36,443 nt of DNA, taken from the NCBI GenBank assembly GCA_013375355.1, contig JABXJV010000279.1, positions 1 through 36,443 of the forward strand, written 5' to 3'. The notes under the pieces were generated by a model that did no database searches, was not told the origin of the DNA, and was given only the letters and a program-made list of their open reading frames with translations. Origin of the DNA: Candidatus Helarchaeota archaeon. GTDB taxonomy: Archaea; Asgardarchaeota; Lokiarchaeia; Helarchaeales; JABXJV01. Of this stretch, positions 24,901-34,030 are shown piece after piece. Made by a program: the position numbers and the translations under genes. Within the stretch, counting starts at the first letter, position 1; each line of letters begins with the position of its first letter.

Positions 24901-26692
24901 TTACAGTCAACTCCTTTAGTCCTAGTTTTTCCAAAGTGGTTTTAAGAGGAGTTCCGTCTTGATCCCATCCTCTTGCAGTATAATACTCTGAAAGCATCTC
25001 ATCGAGCTTTACAACTTTACCTTTAGATCCTCCTTTTTTTAGGGGTTCTGTCAAAAATCTTTTTGGTAATATATCATCTTTTTTTGAAAAACCTTCTCTA
25101 ATATTAAAAAGGCGTTCTAAATTCCAGATACGCTCACCAATTGTCATTAAATCTTCTGATGAGAATTTAATTCCTGTGACAGCAGTTAATAGCCTAGAAT
25201 AAAAATCTTCAGAAATTGCGAAAGCAGTAAATTTGCAAATTATTATAGAGTCAAGCATAGCATTAATATTCTGAGTTCGAATAACTAAATCAGGTTTATT
25301 ATAGGTTTGAAATCGATCAAATAAAGTTGGGACACCAAGTAGTTCAGGACCGATAATATATGCCCTTAAATGACATCCACCACGATTGGAAGTTGCATAA
25401 GCCAGACCTTGTCCTTGTGCTCCCCGAGGATCATAAGCAGGTAATTCCAATCCTTTAACTTGCATTGCAAATTCGGGATGGCTTTTGGATTCAGCTAAAA
25501 TTTTTGAACCTTCTGCAAGTTCATTACCAATTCCATTTCTATAAGTTATATCCTCGATTAATGAACCTAACTTATCTACTTCACCAAATGAAGGTGCTTC
25601 ATTAAAAAATCCTTTTTCTTTTAATTCCATTGCACATCCGATAGTAACACCCGTTGAAATTGTATCTATTCCTAATTCATTGCATCTATAATTTGCTTTA
25701 GTAATTTTTTTAAGATCGAAAATTCCAAGTTCTGGACCAAGAGCCCACACCGTCTCATATTCAGGTCCTTTACCAGTTTTACCATCTACTTCAGTTAATC
25801 TACCACATGCTATAGGACATTTATAACAGCCAGTTTTTCTAACTAGAATATTTTCTTTAATACTTTCCCCCGAAACTTTATCTGCTAGATCAGAATATCC
25901 CTCTTGAAAATTTCTAATAGGAAACAATCCGAACTCATTAATAATATTAACTAATACAGCAGTTCCAAACGTCGGAAGGGATCTTCCAGTTATTGTTATA
26001 GCATCAAGCCATTTTTTAGTTTCATTTAGAAAAAAATCTAATTTATCCTTATCAGCTATTTTAACTTCTTTATTTCCTTTTACAACAATAGCTTTAATTT
26101 TTTTTGAGCCCATTACGGCCCCAAGTCCACCTCTACCCAATGCTCGGTTTTTATCATTCATAATAGATGCGAATTTAACTAAATTTTCTCCAGCCGGACC
26201 TATACACAGAATTTTAGCTCTATTCCCATAAATTTCTAGTAATTTATTAGTTGTTTCGTGTGTATTTAATCCCCATAATTTTTGAGCATCTTCAATTTTA
26301 ACGTCATTATCATCAATATACATGTAAATTGGAGACTTTGCAGCACCTGTCAGCATCAAGCTATCGTACCCACATTTTTTGAAGGAAACTCCCCAAATCC
26401 CACCAGAATTTGCATCAGCAATAGTTCCAGTTAATGGGGATTTAGAAACTGCTGAAAATCGTCCAGATGTATAAACTGAAGTTGCAGTAATTGGTCCCGT
26501 AGCAAAAATTATATAATTTTTAGAAGACAAAGGATTAATATTTTTTGAAATTCTTTCACAGAGCAGTTTTACTCCAAGTCCACGTCCTCCTAGATAATTA
26601 TGCGCTGTTTCTTCCTCTATTCCAAAAATTTTATGTTTTTCATTATCTAAGTTAATTGAGATAATTTGATTCTGCCATCCAAATTCTAAAAT
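24893..26692 (-). CDS. aor: Aldehyde:ferredoxin oxidoreductase, probable ATT (AUU) start
   Basis: Tungsten/molybdopterin enzyme oxidising aldehydes to acids with ferredoxin. With ATG/GTG/TTG rules the gene would start at TTG 26530 and lose the conserved opening. In frame upstream the DNA encodes GWQNQIISINLDNE and LGGRGLGVKLL, the usual AOR N-terminus, but no ATG, GTG or TTG lies between the upstream stop (TGA) and 26530. An ATT at 26690-26692 follows GGTGAG (26698-26703) by five bases, so I extend to it: 599 residues. Then IIFATGPITAT, cluster cysteines C289, C292, C296 (CYKCPIAC) and C486, almost as in Pyrococcus AOR (288, 291, 295, 494). The rest (GPEYET, NRGGCHLRAY) is intact. A disrupted start is the alternative reading. 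It overlaps the aldolase gene by 8 bases. Confidence 0.85.
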   Translation of the reverse strand: MLEFGWQNQIISINLDNEKHKIFGIEEETAHNYLGGRGLGVKLLCERISKNINPLSSKNYIIFATGPITATSVYTSGRFSAVSKSPLTGTIADANSGGIWGVSFKKCGYDSLMLTGAAKSPIYMYIDDNDVKIEDAQKLWGLNTHETTNKLLEIYGNRAKILCIGPAGENLVKFASIMNDKNRALGRGGLGAVMGSKKIKAIVVKGNKEVKIADKDKLDFFLNETKKWLDAITITGRSLPTFGTAVLVNIINEFGLFPIRNFQEGYSDLADKVSGESIKENILVRKTGCYKCPIACGRLTEVDGKTGKGPEYETVWALGPELGIFDLKKITKANYRCNELGIDTISTGVTIGCAMELKEKGFFNEAPSFGEVDKLGSLIEDITYRNGIGNELAEGSKILAESKSHPEFAMQVKGLELPAYDPRGAQGQGLAYATSNRGGCHLRAYIIGPELLGVPTLFDRFQTYNKPDLVIRTQNINAMLDSIIICKFTAFAISEDFYSRLLTAVTGIKFSSEDLMTIGERIWNLERLFNIREGFSKKDDILPKRFLTEPLKKGGSKGKVVKLDEMLSEYYTARGWDQDGTPLKTTLEKLGLKELTVNV

Positions 26693-26824
26693 TTTTTCTC
26701 ACCAACTATTAAATTGATATATTGATTAAAAATAGTTTTTTATTTAGAAAAAAAATGGAAGTTTTCTTTATAAAATCATAGAAAGAATAATAATTTTATA
26801 TTGCGTATTTCATGATGATTAGAA

Positions 26825-28039
26825 ATGAATGAAGAAACAGAATATAGAAAGAATTGGGGATTATCTGAAGAAGATATCAAATTTCGAAATGAGGCTAAAA
26901 AGTTTGTATTAGACCATATCTCACCCGTTGCAGATGATATTGAAGAAAATGATGATTTTCAACTCATACGTGAAATTTACAAAAAAATGGGGAAAGAAAA
27001 TCTATTATCACTTCCTTTTAAAAAATATTATAGAGGTTGGCTAAAAGATCCGGGAGTTATTAATTCAACTTTATTGGCTGAAGAAATTTGCAGAGTGTCC
27101 GCTGCTCCTGGAATAGCTTTTGGGGCTTCAATGTTTATTGGAAAAGCTCTATATACCGGTGGCTCTGATTACATCCTTGAAACTTATTTAAAACCTATAA
27201 CTACTGGAGAAAAATTCGGTTCCATTTGCATTACTGAACCAACTGTTGGTTCAGATGTAGCAAATATGAAAACCAAAGCTGATTTAGACGGCGATGAATG
27301 GGTTATTAACGGAAAAAAAAGGTTTATTACAAATGCTGGAGAATCAAAATTGAATCTTATATATTGCGTAACGGATCCGAATTTAATAAGAAAAAGAAAG
27401 CATATGTCGTGTATTGTGGTAGAAGATAATACTCGAGGATTTTCAACAAAACAATATAAATATATGGGAAGGAGAGGCTTTAGGAATGGAGAAATTATTT
27501 TGGATAATGTAAGAGTTCCAAAGGAAAATTTAGTTGGAAATCAGGGAGATGGTCATAAAATCTTAATGACTCAATTTAACACCGAAAGGACCACAATTGC
27601 GGGTCAATGTATTGGAATTGCTACTGGTGCATTCGAAGAGGCAAAGGACTTCGCAAAAAAAAGAGAACAATTTGGCTCCGTTATCGCAAAAAAACAAGGA
27701 ATATATTTTAAAATTGCCGATATGGCAACTAAATTGGACGCTTCGAGACTTCTTTGTTATAGAGTAGCAAAAATGATCGATGAAAAATTGCCACCTAGAG
27801 CCCTCATGCGGGAAGCAGCGATGGCTAAAATGTATGCAAGTGAAGCAGGAAAGGAAATCGTAGATTCTTCGCTTCAGATTCTGGGGGGTGAAGGTTGGAC
27901 CAAATTTGGCTATGGCACAATTTATCATGTCGAACGATACTATAGGGATATTAGAATACACACGATCGGCGGGGGCACGACCACAATGAATAAATATTTA
28001 ATAGCGACAAAGGAATTAGACATGCAATTGAATTTATAA
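26825..28039 (+). CDS. Acyl-CoA dehydrogenase
   Basis: 404-residue flavoprotein that puts a double bond at C2-C3 of an acyl-CoA and passes electrons to an electron-transfer flavoprotein. Visible are the N-terminal helices, ITEPTVGSDVANMKTKA (~136-152, flavin and substrate contact), ING..RFITNAG, the FAD-binding GRRGFRNGEI, and the C-terminal domain ILGGEGWTKFGYGTIYHVERYYRD. The usual catalytic Glu of short/medium-chain enzymes (YEGTSEIQ) is replaced by IGGGTTTMN, but Glu254 in FNTERTTIAGQ occupies the position of the base in isovaleryl-CoA and long-chain dehydrogenases. So the enzyme is probably active and of that subgroup. It diverges from the AOR gene across ~130 bases with TTTATA-type sequence; no electron-transfer flavoprotein is in the window. 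Confidence 0.9.
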   Translation: MNEETEYRKNWGLSEEDIKFRNEAKKFVLDHISPVADDIEENDDFQLIREIYKKMGKENLLSLPFKKYYRGWLKDPGVINSTLLAEEICRVSAAPGIAFGASMFIGKALYTGGSDYILETYLKPITTGEKFGSICITEPTVGSDVANMKTKADLDGDEWVINGKKRFITNAGESKLNLIYCVTDPNLIRKRKHMSCIVVEDNTRGFSTKQYKYMGRRGFRNGEIILDNVRVPKENLVGNQGDGHKILMTQFNTERTTIAGQCIGIATGAFEEAKDFAKKREQFGSVIAKKQGIYFKIADMATKLDASRLLCYRVAKMIDEKLPPRALMREAAMAKMYASEAGKEIVDSSLQILGGEGWTKFGYGTIYHVERYYRDIRIHTIGGGTTTMNKYLIATKELDMQLNL

Positions 28040-28095
28040 TCTTTCCCGTTTTAAAAAAAAGGATTAAAAAAAGCTATTAGATTTTATTTGCATTC

Positions 28096-28491
28096 CTACT
28101 TATTTTCTCTTATATAGAAATAGCTGTTAGCAATAATGAGAACGATAATTAATATATTATCAACCCATTGATTTAACAACGCAGTTGCTGAGTAAATTAC
28201 AATGGTAAAAGCTAACATATTTACAACAATAGCAAAAATAAGCCATAAGATCCCAAATTCTAAAAAGATTTTTATATTCTCCCACTCTGCTCTCTTAACT
28301 GCTATTAAACAAAAGATTCCCATAGCGAAACAAGTTCCACCCCAAAGACGCCAGAACTGTGGGGCAAAATGAGGGTAATTTCTTAATACATAAACTACCT
28401 CTGGAATTATCATAAAAAGAAAACCGTAGATAAAAGCAGTAATGACGTCAACTATTAACATTATTTTTAATTCTTTTGAGATTTCTGTCAT
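28096..28491 (-). CDS. Small membrane protein with four predicted transmembrane helices
   Basis: 131 residues from ATG 28491, chosen because a perfect GGAGGTGAT (28499-28507) lies seven bases ahead; a longer frame to TTG 28509 would start inside that site. Hydrophobic stretches at ~10-32, 44-62, 70-95 and 103-121, separated by charged loops (RNYPHFAPQFW, KRAEWENIK). The WRLWGG and PEVVYVLR pieces look conserved in style but I know no family. It converges with the acyl-CoA dehydrogenase; 56 T/A-rich bases separate the stops. Confidence 0.7.
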   Translation of the reverse strand: MTEISKELKIMLIVDVITAFIYGFLFMIIPEVVYVLRNYPHFAPQFWRLWGGTCFAMGIFCLIAVKRAEWENIKIFLEFGILWLIFAIVVNMLAFTIVIYSATALLNQWVDNILIIVLIIANSYFYIRENK

Positions 28492-28716
28492 ATGATTTAT
28501 CACCTCCAATTCTTTTAGTTAATTTAATTTCGAAAGGAAAAATCTTTCATTTGAGGAATTGTCTTTCCTTCCTAAATTATCACCTATAACCTTAATTATA
28601 GCTACTTAATATATAAATCATAAATACATCAGATTTTATCCAATAGAAAATAACCAAGTCCTATATGAAGATAAAGAATTATTATGTTCTCCATCATTTA
28701 TGTTTAAAATAGAATA

Positions 28717-31700
28717 TCAATTGGATTGAAAAATTTCTTTTTCCCATTTTTTCATGGCGATAATTAATCGTTTTGCATCATCTCGAGTCAAATTCGCCAA
28801 AGCATAATCGATGATATCGGCTCTCCATTTTGTTACCTCGATAATTATAGGATGATTTAAAGGTAAGGTATCCAACATATCCATTTTAATATTCGATATG
28901 TGTTCAATAAGTTGTTCTTTTTCTAAATTTTGAATATATTGAATTTCTTCATCCGATATCGCTTCAATCTCTTTTATTTCACGCTCTATTGATGAATCAT
29001 TAGTAATAGGTTTTTTTTCTTTAACCAGAAATTCAAGCTCTTTAATTGATTCTTTTAATTCGGATTCTTTAGGCTCTTTTTCAATAATGTGTGCTTCAAT
29101 ATCATCCTTTATTAATTTAGGCTCTTCTTTAGAGATCATTTTTGGGTGTTTTACCTTAATAACACGTTTTTGAATAGGTTTTTTTCGATATTTAATGAAT
29201 AATAAAATCCCAATTGTCGCAGCAACAGCTCCTATAATAATTATTATGATTGACATAGCCAGCTCTTCTTTCAACAGAAAAGGTAGTAGAAGAATTAAAG
29301 AAGGAGGACCACTCGGTTTCTCCTCTGTAACATTTGTCTCAAAAACAGCGTTTGTATTTGTTATTACTAAAGTATAGGAAAAACTTGAAGCATCGTAAAA
29401 TGTGGCATCTATTAATAAACCTGAGTATTTCTCATAATAAATTAAACTATTTTGTGGACCTGTTAATTCCCAACAGGTTAGGGTCAAGCCTAGAATATTA
29501 ATTAATTTTTCGCCTGTGACCGTAAAAATATATTCTTCAGTTCCCCAAGGGGTAGCAATCGGTATAGTATCGGACAATTTAATAGATTTCGGAATTGAAA
29601 ACGGTTCATGATAACTGTTTCCCCAGAAATAGAAAGGTTCAGTTCCAGCATTTGAAATAATCCTCGTTTCTATATCTATATCACGGGTTGCATTTGTTGG
29701 TATTATCCAATTAACTGATTCTTCGACGTGAAAAGTGTTTCCACTTATATATGAATAATCTTCACGCCCACTCCAAGCAAAAGGCATCCCCATGAATATA
29801 GTCATTCCTGCCCATTCAATAAACAAGCCATCAAAAATTCCTAGAGGTGAAATAGTTACATTTGGGCCAATTAAAGCGTTAATAGCTGGAAAACCAACAT
29901 CTATGATTTCATCATCCGATGTATTAAAATAAAAAGTGTAATTTCCTTCATTCAAATAAACTGAACTTATGTATAGACATCCATCCATGAAATTTAGATC
30001 CATTGGGTCTTGTTTTGACATAGAAAAAGTACCTACTCCCTCAATTGAGACATTAATATAAAGAGGTTCATTATTGTCAAAATCTGTATAATTTACTTTA
30101 AATGTAAAGGGAATTATTTCATATCCTACAATAGGTATTACTTCTCCATTTGATAAAATAGGTGTATTATCATTTATATATGTTATATTCGGCCCAATTA
30201 ACTTACCCACTTGGGGATATCCTACCTCATACAATCCGTCAGATGCATTAAAATAAAAAGTGTAATTACCTGCTTGCAAAGGAGTTGTTAAATTATAAAT
30301 AACTCCATCAATATAGTTTGTATCTGTCGGATCCAAGGGTTGTATATCATAAGAAGTCTCATTCAAAGTAATTCGAATATATTCAGGTCTGTTATTATCA
30401 ACATCTGTATAATTTACAGTAAAATTAAAAATAGTGGTTGAATTACCCGTTAAAGGATCAACTTTTCCATCTAATAATTGTGGGGCAAAATCATTTGGGG
30501 GAAAATGAGCATTAGAAGCAGTTATAGTGATATTATACGGAAAAATCCCACCCTCAAATGTACCATTTATTAAAATTCCTGTTTTTTTCTCATAATATGC
30601 TGTACTCCCCTGACCATCAATTAATTCCCAACAATCAAAAGAAGTTCCCGATATCTTTATATATTTTTCTCCGATGACCGTAAAATTTACATCTCCAACA
30701 AACAAAACGGAAATATTTACTTGATCATTTATTGTAGTTGTATTAAATATGAAGAATGGGTCATGTGTTCCATCAGACCACGTTAATAAGGGCCCTATTG
30801 AATTTGTAATTAACCGAGTCGCCATATTTAAATCTCTTTGATTGGAGGACGGAGTTCCAGAAAGATTTAATGATTCATCAACATGAAATGTTACTCCACT
30901 TTGATAGGAGAATTCTTCTGTACCGTTCCAATCCATTCCCATGTAATTACCCTCCCACGAATAATACATCCCATCAAAGATTTCAAATTGTGGATATGAA
31001 ACATTCGGTCCTATGAAGTCACTAATAGGATAGCCTATTTCGATTAATCCATCATCCGAAGTATTAAAATGAAATGAATAGCTTCCAGGTGTTAGATAAG
31101 TTTCAAATTCGAAAATACAACCATCTATATAGTTTAAATCATATGGATTTTGTTGTTCCATAGCAAATGTTTCTGTATTATTTAAAGTAATATTGATATA
31201 AATTGGTGGATTGTTGTCTGCGTCAGTATAAGTTACTTGAAAGAGAAATGGTATATTACTATAAGAATTAGTAGGTGTTACGCTACCAGAACTTAATTGT
31301 GGAGTATTATCATTTATATAAGTTACATTTGGTCCTATCATTCTGCCAGTATCTGGGAATCCTACTTGATACAAACTATCAGAAGTGTTAAAATAAAAAG
31401 TGCAATTTCCTGGTGGAAGTGGAGTAGTTAGATTGTATATTACTCCATCTACGTAATTCTTATCTCCCAGATCTAGTGGACTCATTTCATAAGCGGTATT
31501 GTTGATTGTTACTCGTATATAGATAGGACGATTATCATCAGCATCGGAATAATTTACTGTAAAATTAAAAATTGTGGTAGAATTTCCTTCGATTGGCTCA
31601 ACCTTACCATCCATTAGTTGTGGAGCGTAATCATTTGGTTTAAAAACAGCATTTGTATCTGTTATTATTAAAGTGGAGATATAATTTGAAGCATCATAAA

Positions 31701-33468
31701 ATGTAGCGTTTATTAACACACCTGAGTATTTTTCATAATAAGCTATACTACCATATGGTCCTGTTAATTCCCAACAGTTCTGATATCTACCTAAGATATC
31801 AATTAATTTTTCACCAGTGACATTAAAATTGTATTCATCACTTCCCATCCAAGGTGTAGCAATCGGTATTATGTCGTACATAGTAGTAGTTTTCGGTATA
31901 CAAAATATTTCATGATCGTCGTCAGTCCAGAAATAGAGAGTTCCAGCATTTGAAATAATTCTTGTTTCTATATCAATATCACGAGTTGTAATTGCCTGCA
32001 TACCACCAAACCAATTGACCGATTCATCGACCTGAAAACTGATCCCACTTAAATAAGAATAGATTTCAGTTCCATTCCAATCAAAAATACCGAAAAAAGT
32101 GTCTTCGTATTTTCCTGTCCACTTGATAAACATTCCATCAAAAATTCCCAGAGGAGAAGCAGTTACATTTGGACCGATTAGGTAGCCAATAGCTGGAAAA
32201 TTAGTGGCATTAACCCCATCTGAAGCATTAAAATAATAGGTATAATTTCCTATATCCAAAATAGTTGTATAAGTATAGATACATCCATCCATAAAATTTA
32301 GATCTGATGGGATTTGTTTTGACATGGGAAAAGTTCCAATTCCATCAATTGTGACATTTATAAAAAGAGGTTCATTATTATCTAAATCAGTGTAATTTAT
32401 TTTGAATGTAAAAGGAACACAATCATAATCTATATTTGGTATTACTTCTCCATTTGATAAAATAGGTGGGTAATCATTTTTATAAGTTACATTTGGTCCT
32501 ATTAATCTGCCAGAAGCTGGAAATCCTATTGGATACATCCCATCAGAAGCATTAAAATAAAAAGTGCAATTCCCAGGTTGAAGTGGTGTAGTTAGATTAT
32601 ATATTGCTCCATCAATGTAATTTTTATCCCCCGGATTTAATGGGCTCATTTCATAAGCGGTATTGTTGATTGTAACTCGTACATAATCTGGACGATTGTT
32701 GTCAGCATCAGTAAAATTTACTGTAAAATTAAAAATGGTGGAAGAATCACCCTCAGTTGGTATTACTTTCCCATCTGTTAGTTGGGGTGTATAATCGTTT
32801 GAAGGAAAAACAACATTTGTGTTAGTGACGTTCATTGTATAGTCATAAGTTCCCATAATATGGGCAGATAATAATAATCCAGTGGTCTTTTCATAGTAAG
32901 CAACACTATCTTGAGAATCAGTCAGTTCCCAACAATCCAAACTACTTCCTAACTTTGAGATATATTTTTCTCCTGTAACTTGGAACATTCTTTCTGTATC
33001 ACCTCCAAAAATATTTGCTGTTGCAATTAGGATGGAATTACCAATACTAGCATTATTAAAAATACAAAAAGGTTCGTGAGCCCCAGCAATGAAAAAATCC
33101 ATTATACCGCTACTAGTAATCAATCTCGTTAAATTATTAACATCTCTTGTATTATTTCCTCCAAATAATGGATTGTTTTCAGTTACAGTAAATATATTTC
33201 CTCCCAAATATGAGTACGATTCTGTCATCGAATATGTAACAGGACCTATAAAAATTAAATCCCATTGCCAATTGTAAAACATTCCATCAAAAATGATTAA
33301 TTCCCCCTGTTGTTTACTTTCCATTGGAATATCTTTATTAGTTCTTGGAAGATTTAATGATTGAAATCGATTTTGAAAAATATTTTGATTTAAAAATAAA
33401 AATGGAATTGTCAAACATAAAAGAACTATAATTAAACTCGTAATTTTTATACAAAAATTTTTTTTCAA
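28717..33468 (-). CDS. Giant surface protein built from repeated two-domain units
   Basis: 1583 residues, one type I membrane protein. Signal peptide at 1-30, ectodomain ~45-1395, transmembrane helix 1403-1426, cytoplasmic tail 1427-1583. A ~384-residue unit repeats 3.4 times, starting at the motif IFDG(M/L) at residues 59, 442, 830 and 1211. Each unit has a ~165-residue module A with a GEK..., CWEL and YYEK...G motif (CWEL at 178, 565, 945, 1332), then two ~100-residue Ig/cadherin-like modules with FNFTVNYTDxDNNRP or FTFKxNYTD and YFNASDG, ending in LIGPNVT. Many N-x-S/T sequons suggest heavy N-glycosylation. The tail is lysine/glutamate-rich and helical, which may attach to cytoplasmic partners. 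It looks like an adhesin or envelope protein; module A is not a family I know. No calcium motif is certain. Confidence 0.85.
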   Translation of the reverse strand: MKKNFCIKITSLIIVLLCLTIPFLFLNQNIFQNRFQSLNLPRTNKDIPMESKQQGELIIFDGMFYNWQWDLIFIGPVTYSMTESYSYLGGNIFTVTENNPLFGGNNTRDVNNLTRLITSSGIMDFFIAGAHEPFCIFNNASIGNSILIATANIFGGDTERMFQVTGEKYISKLGSSLDCWELTDSQDSVAYYEKTTGLLLSAHIMGTYDYTMNVTNTNVVFPSNDYTPQLTDGKVIPTEGDSSTIFNFTVNFTDADNNRPDYVRVTINNTAYEMSPLNPGDKNYIDGAIYNLTTPLQPGNCTFYFNASDGMYPIGFPASGRLIGPNVTYKNDYPPILSNGEVIPNIDYDCVPFTFKINYTDLDNNEPLFINVTIDGIGTFPMSKQIPSDLNFMDGCIYTYTTILDIGNYTYYFNASDGVNATNFPAIGYLIGPNVTASPLGIFDGMFIKWTGKYEDTFFGIFDWNGTEIYSYLSGISFQVDESVNWFGGMQAITTRDIDIETRIISNAGTLYFWTDDDHEIFCIPKTTTMYDIIPIATPWMGSDEYNFNVTGEKLIDILGRYQNCWELTGPYGSIAYYEKYSGVLINATFYDASNYISTLIITDTNAVFKPNDYAPQLMDGKVEPIEGNSTTIFNFTVNYSDADDNRPIYIRVTINNTAYEMSPLDLGDKNYVDGVIYNLTTPLPPGNCTFYFNTSDSLYQVGFPDTGRMIGPNVTYINDNTPQLSSGSVTPTNSYSNIPFLFQVTYTDADNNPPIYINITLNNTETFAMEQQNPYDLNYIDGCIFEFETYLTPGSYSFHFNTSDDGLIEIGYPISDFIGPNVSYPQFEIFDGMYYSWEGNYMGMDWNGTEEFSYQSGVTFHVDESLNLSGTPSSNQRDLNMATRLITNSIGPLLTWSDGTHDPFFIFNTTTINDQVNISVLFVGDVNFTVIGEKYIKISGTSFDCWELIDGQGSTAYYEKKTGILINGTFEGGIFPYNITITASNAHFPPNDFAPQLLDGKVDPLTGNSTTIFNFTVNYTDVDNNRPEYIRITLNETSYDIQPLDPTDTNYIDGVIYNLTTPLQAGNYTFYFNASDGLYEVGYPQVGKLIGPNITYINDNTPILSNGEVIPIVGYEIIPFTFKVNYTDFDNNEPLYINVSIEGVGTFSMSKQDPMDLNFMDGCLYISSVYLNEGNYTFYFNTSDDEIIDVGFPAINALIGPNVTISPLGIFDGLFIEWAGMTIFMGMPFAWSGREDYSYISGNTFHVEESVNWIIPTNATRDIDIETRIISNAGTEPFYFWGNSYHEPFSIPKSIKLSDTIPIATPWGTEEYIFTVTGEKLINILGLTLTCWELTGPQNSLIYYEKYSGLLIDATFYDASSFSYTLVITNTNAVFETNVTEEKPSGPPSLILLLPFLLKEELAMSIIIIIIGAVAATIGILLFIKYRKKPIQKRVIKVKHPKMISKEEPKLIKDDIEAHIIEKEPKESELKESIKELEFLVKEKKPITNDSSIEREIKEIEAISDEEIQYIQNLEKEQLIEHISNIKMDMLDTLPLNHPIIIEVTKWRADIIDYALANLTRDDAKRLIIAMKKWEKEIFQSN
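29338..33294 (-). repeat. About 3.4 tandem copies of a ~1,150-base repeat inside the surface-protein gene
   Basis: DNA spans of the protein units: 32146-33294, 30982-32145, 29839-30981 and a partial fourth (module A only) at about 29338-29838. The copies have diverged in sequence but keep the order and size of modules, so they are old duplications. Confidence 0.75.
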
Positions 33469-33601
33469 AGTAATTTCCCCTTGATTTATAGTTTATATAG
33501 AAATTAATTTCTACTTAATATTTATTTTAATTTAAACTAATTACATTCTAATAAATTTTGAGTTAAAAAAAGTCCTGATAAACAAGGAGTGATAATTTGA
33601 A

Positions 33602-34009
33602 ATGAAAAATAATATACGAGAAGAAAATACAGATTTTTGGAGAAATCATTCAAGTTATGCATATCAATATGGAGTGAAATCTAATGACTCATTAGCTACT
33701 TTAGGAGATGCGGTAATAGGATTAATTGTAGTTGAATATTTCTATGAACAGAACTTAACAAGTGGTGAAATAACTATAGAGAAATCAAAACGCGTTTCTG
33801 ACAAATTTTTTGCAAAGATTGCGAAAATGATCGAATTAGATAAGGAATTAAGGTTAGGTAAAGGCATGATGAAACAAGAGGGGCGGGATAATGAAAAAAT
33901 TTTAGAGCAAATATTTGAAGCATATATAGGTTTCAAATATCTTACTGAAGGACTAGAAAAAACTAGAGATTTAGTGATAGACATTTTAATAATATCAAAT
34001 GAACCATAA
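33602..34009 (+). CDS. RNase III-domain-like protein, two catalytic acids replaced
   Basis: 135 residues, only an RNase III-type helical core without a dsRNA-binding domain. The signature region reads LATLGDAVIGLIVVEYFY (31-48) instead of LEFLGDAVL, and the second site reads EQIFEAYIG (102-110) instead of ADxFEALIG. Of the four metal-binding acids in true RNase III (E, D, D, E), D36 and E106 are kept while the first Glu is Ala32 and the second Asp is Gln103. KGMMKQEGRDNEK precedes the second site, as in RNase III. So it is probably a non-cleaving RNA-binding or dimer partner, unless metal binding was rewired. GGAGTGAT precedes the ATG. A methyltransferase gene follows 21 bases later and may be co-transcribed. 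Confidence 0.7.
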   Translation: MKNNIREENTDFWRNHSSYAYQYGVKSNDSLATLGDAVIGLIVVEYFYEQNLTSGEITIEKSKRVSDKFFAKIAKMIELDKELRLGKGMMKQEGRDNEKILEQIFEAYIGFKYLTEGLEKTRDLVIDILIISNEP

Positions 34010-34030
34010 TGATATCTGGAAACATGGATT

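Noticed and set aside
27563..27961. Minus-strand 132-codon frame opposite the acyl-CoA dehydrogenase gene
   Set aside because: Antisense shadow of a strongly supported gene.
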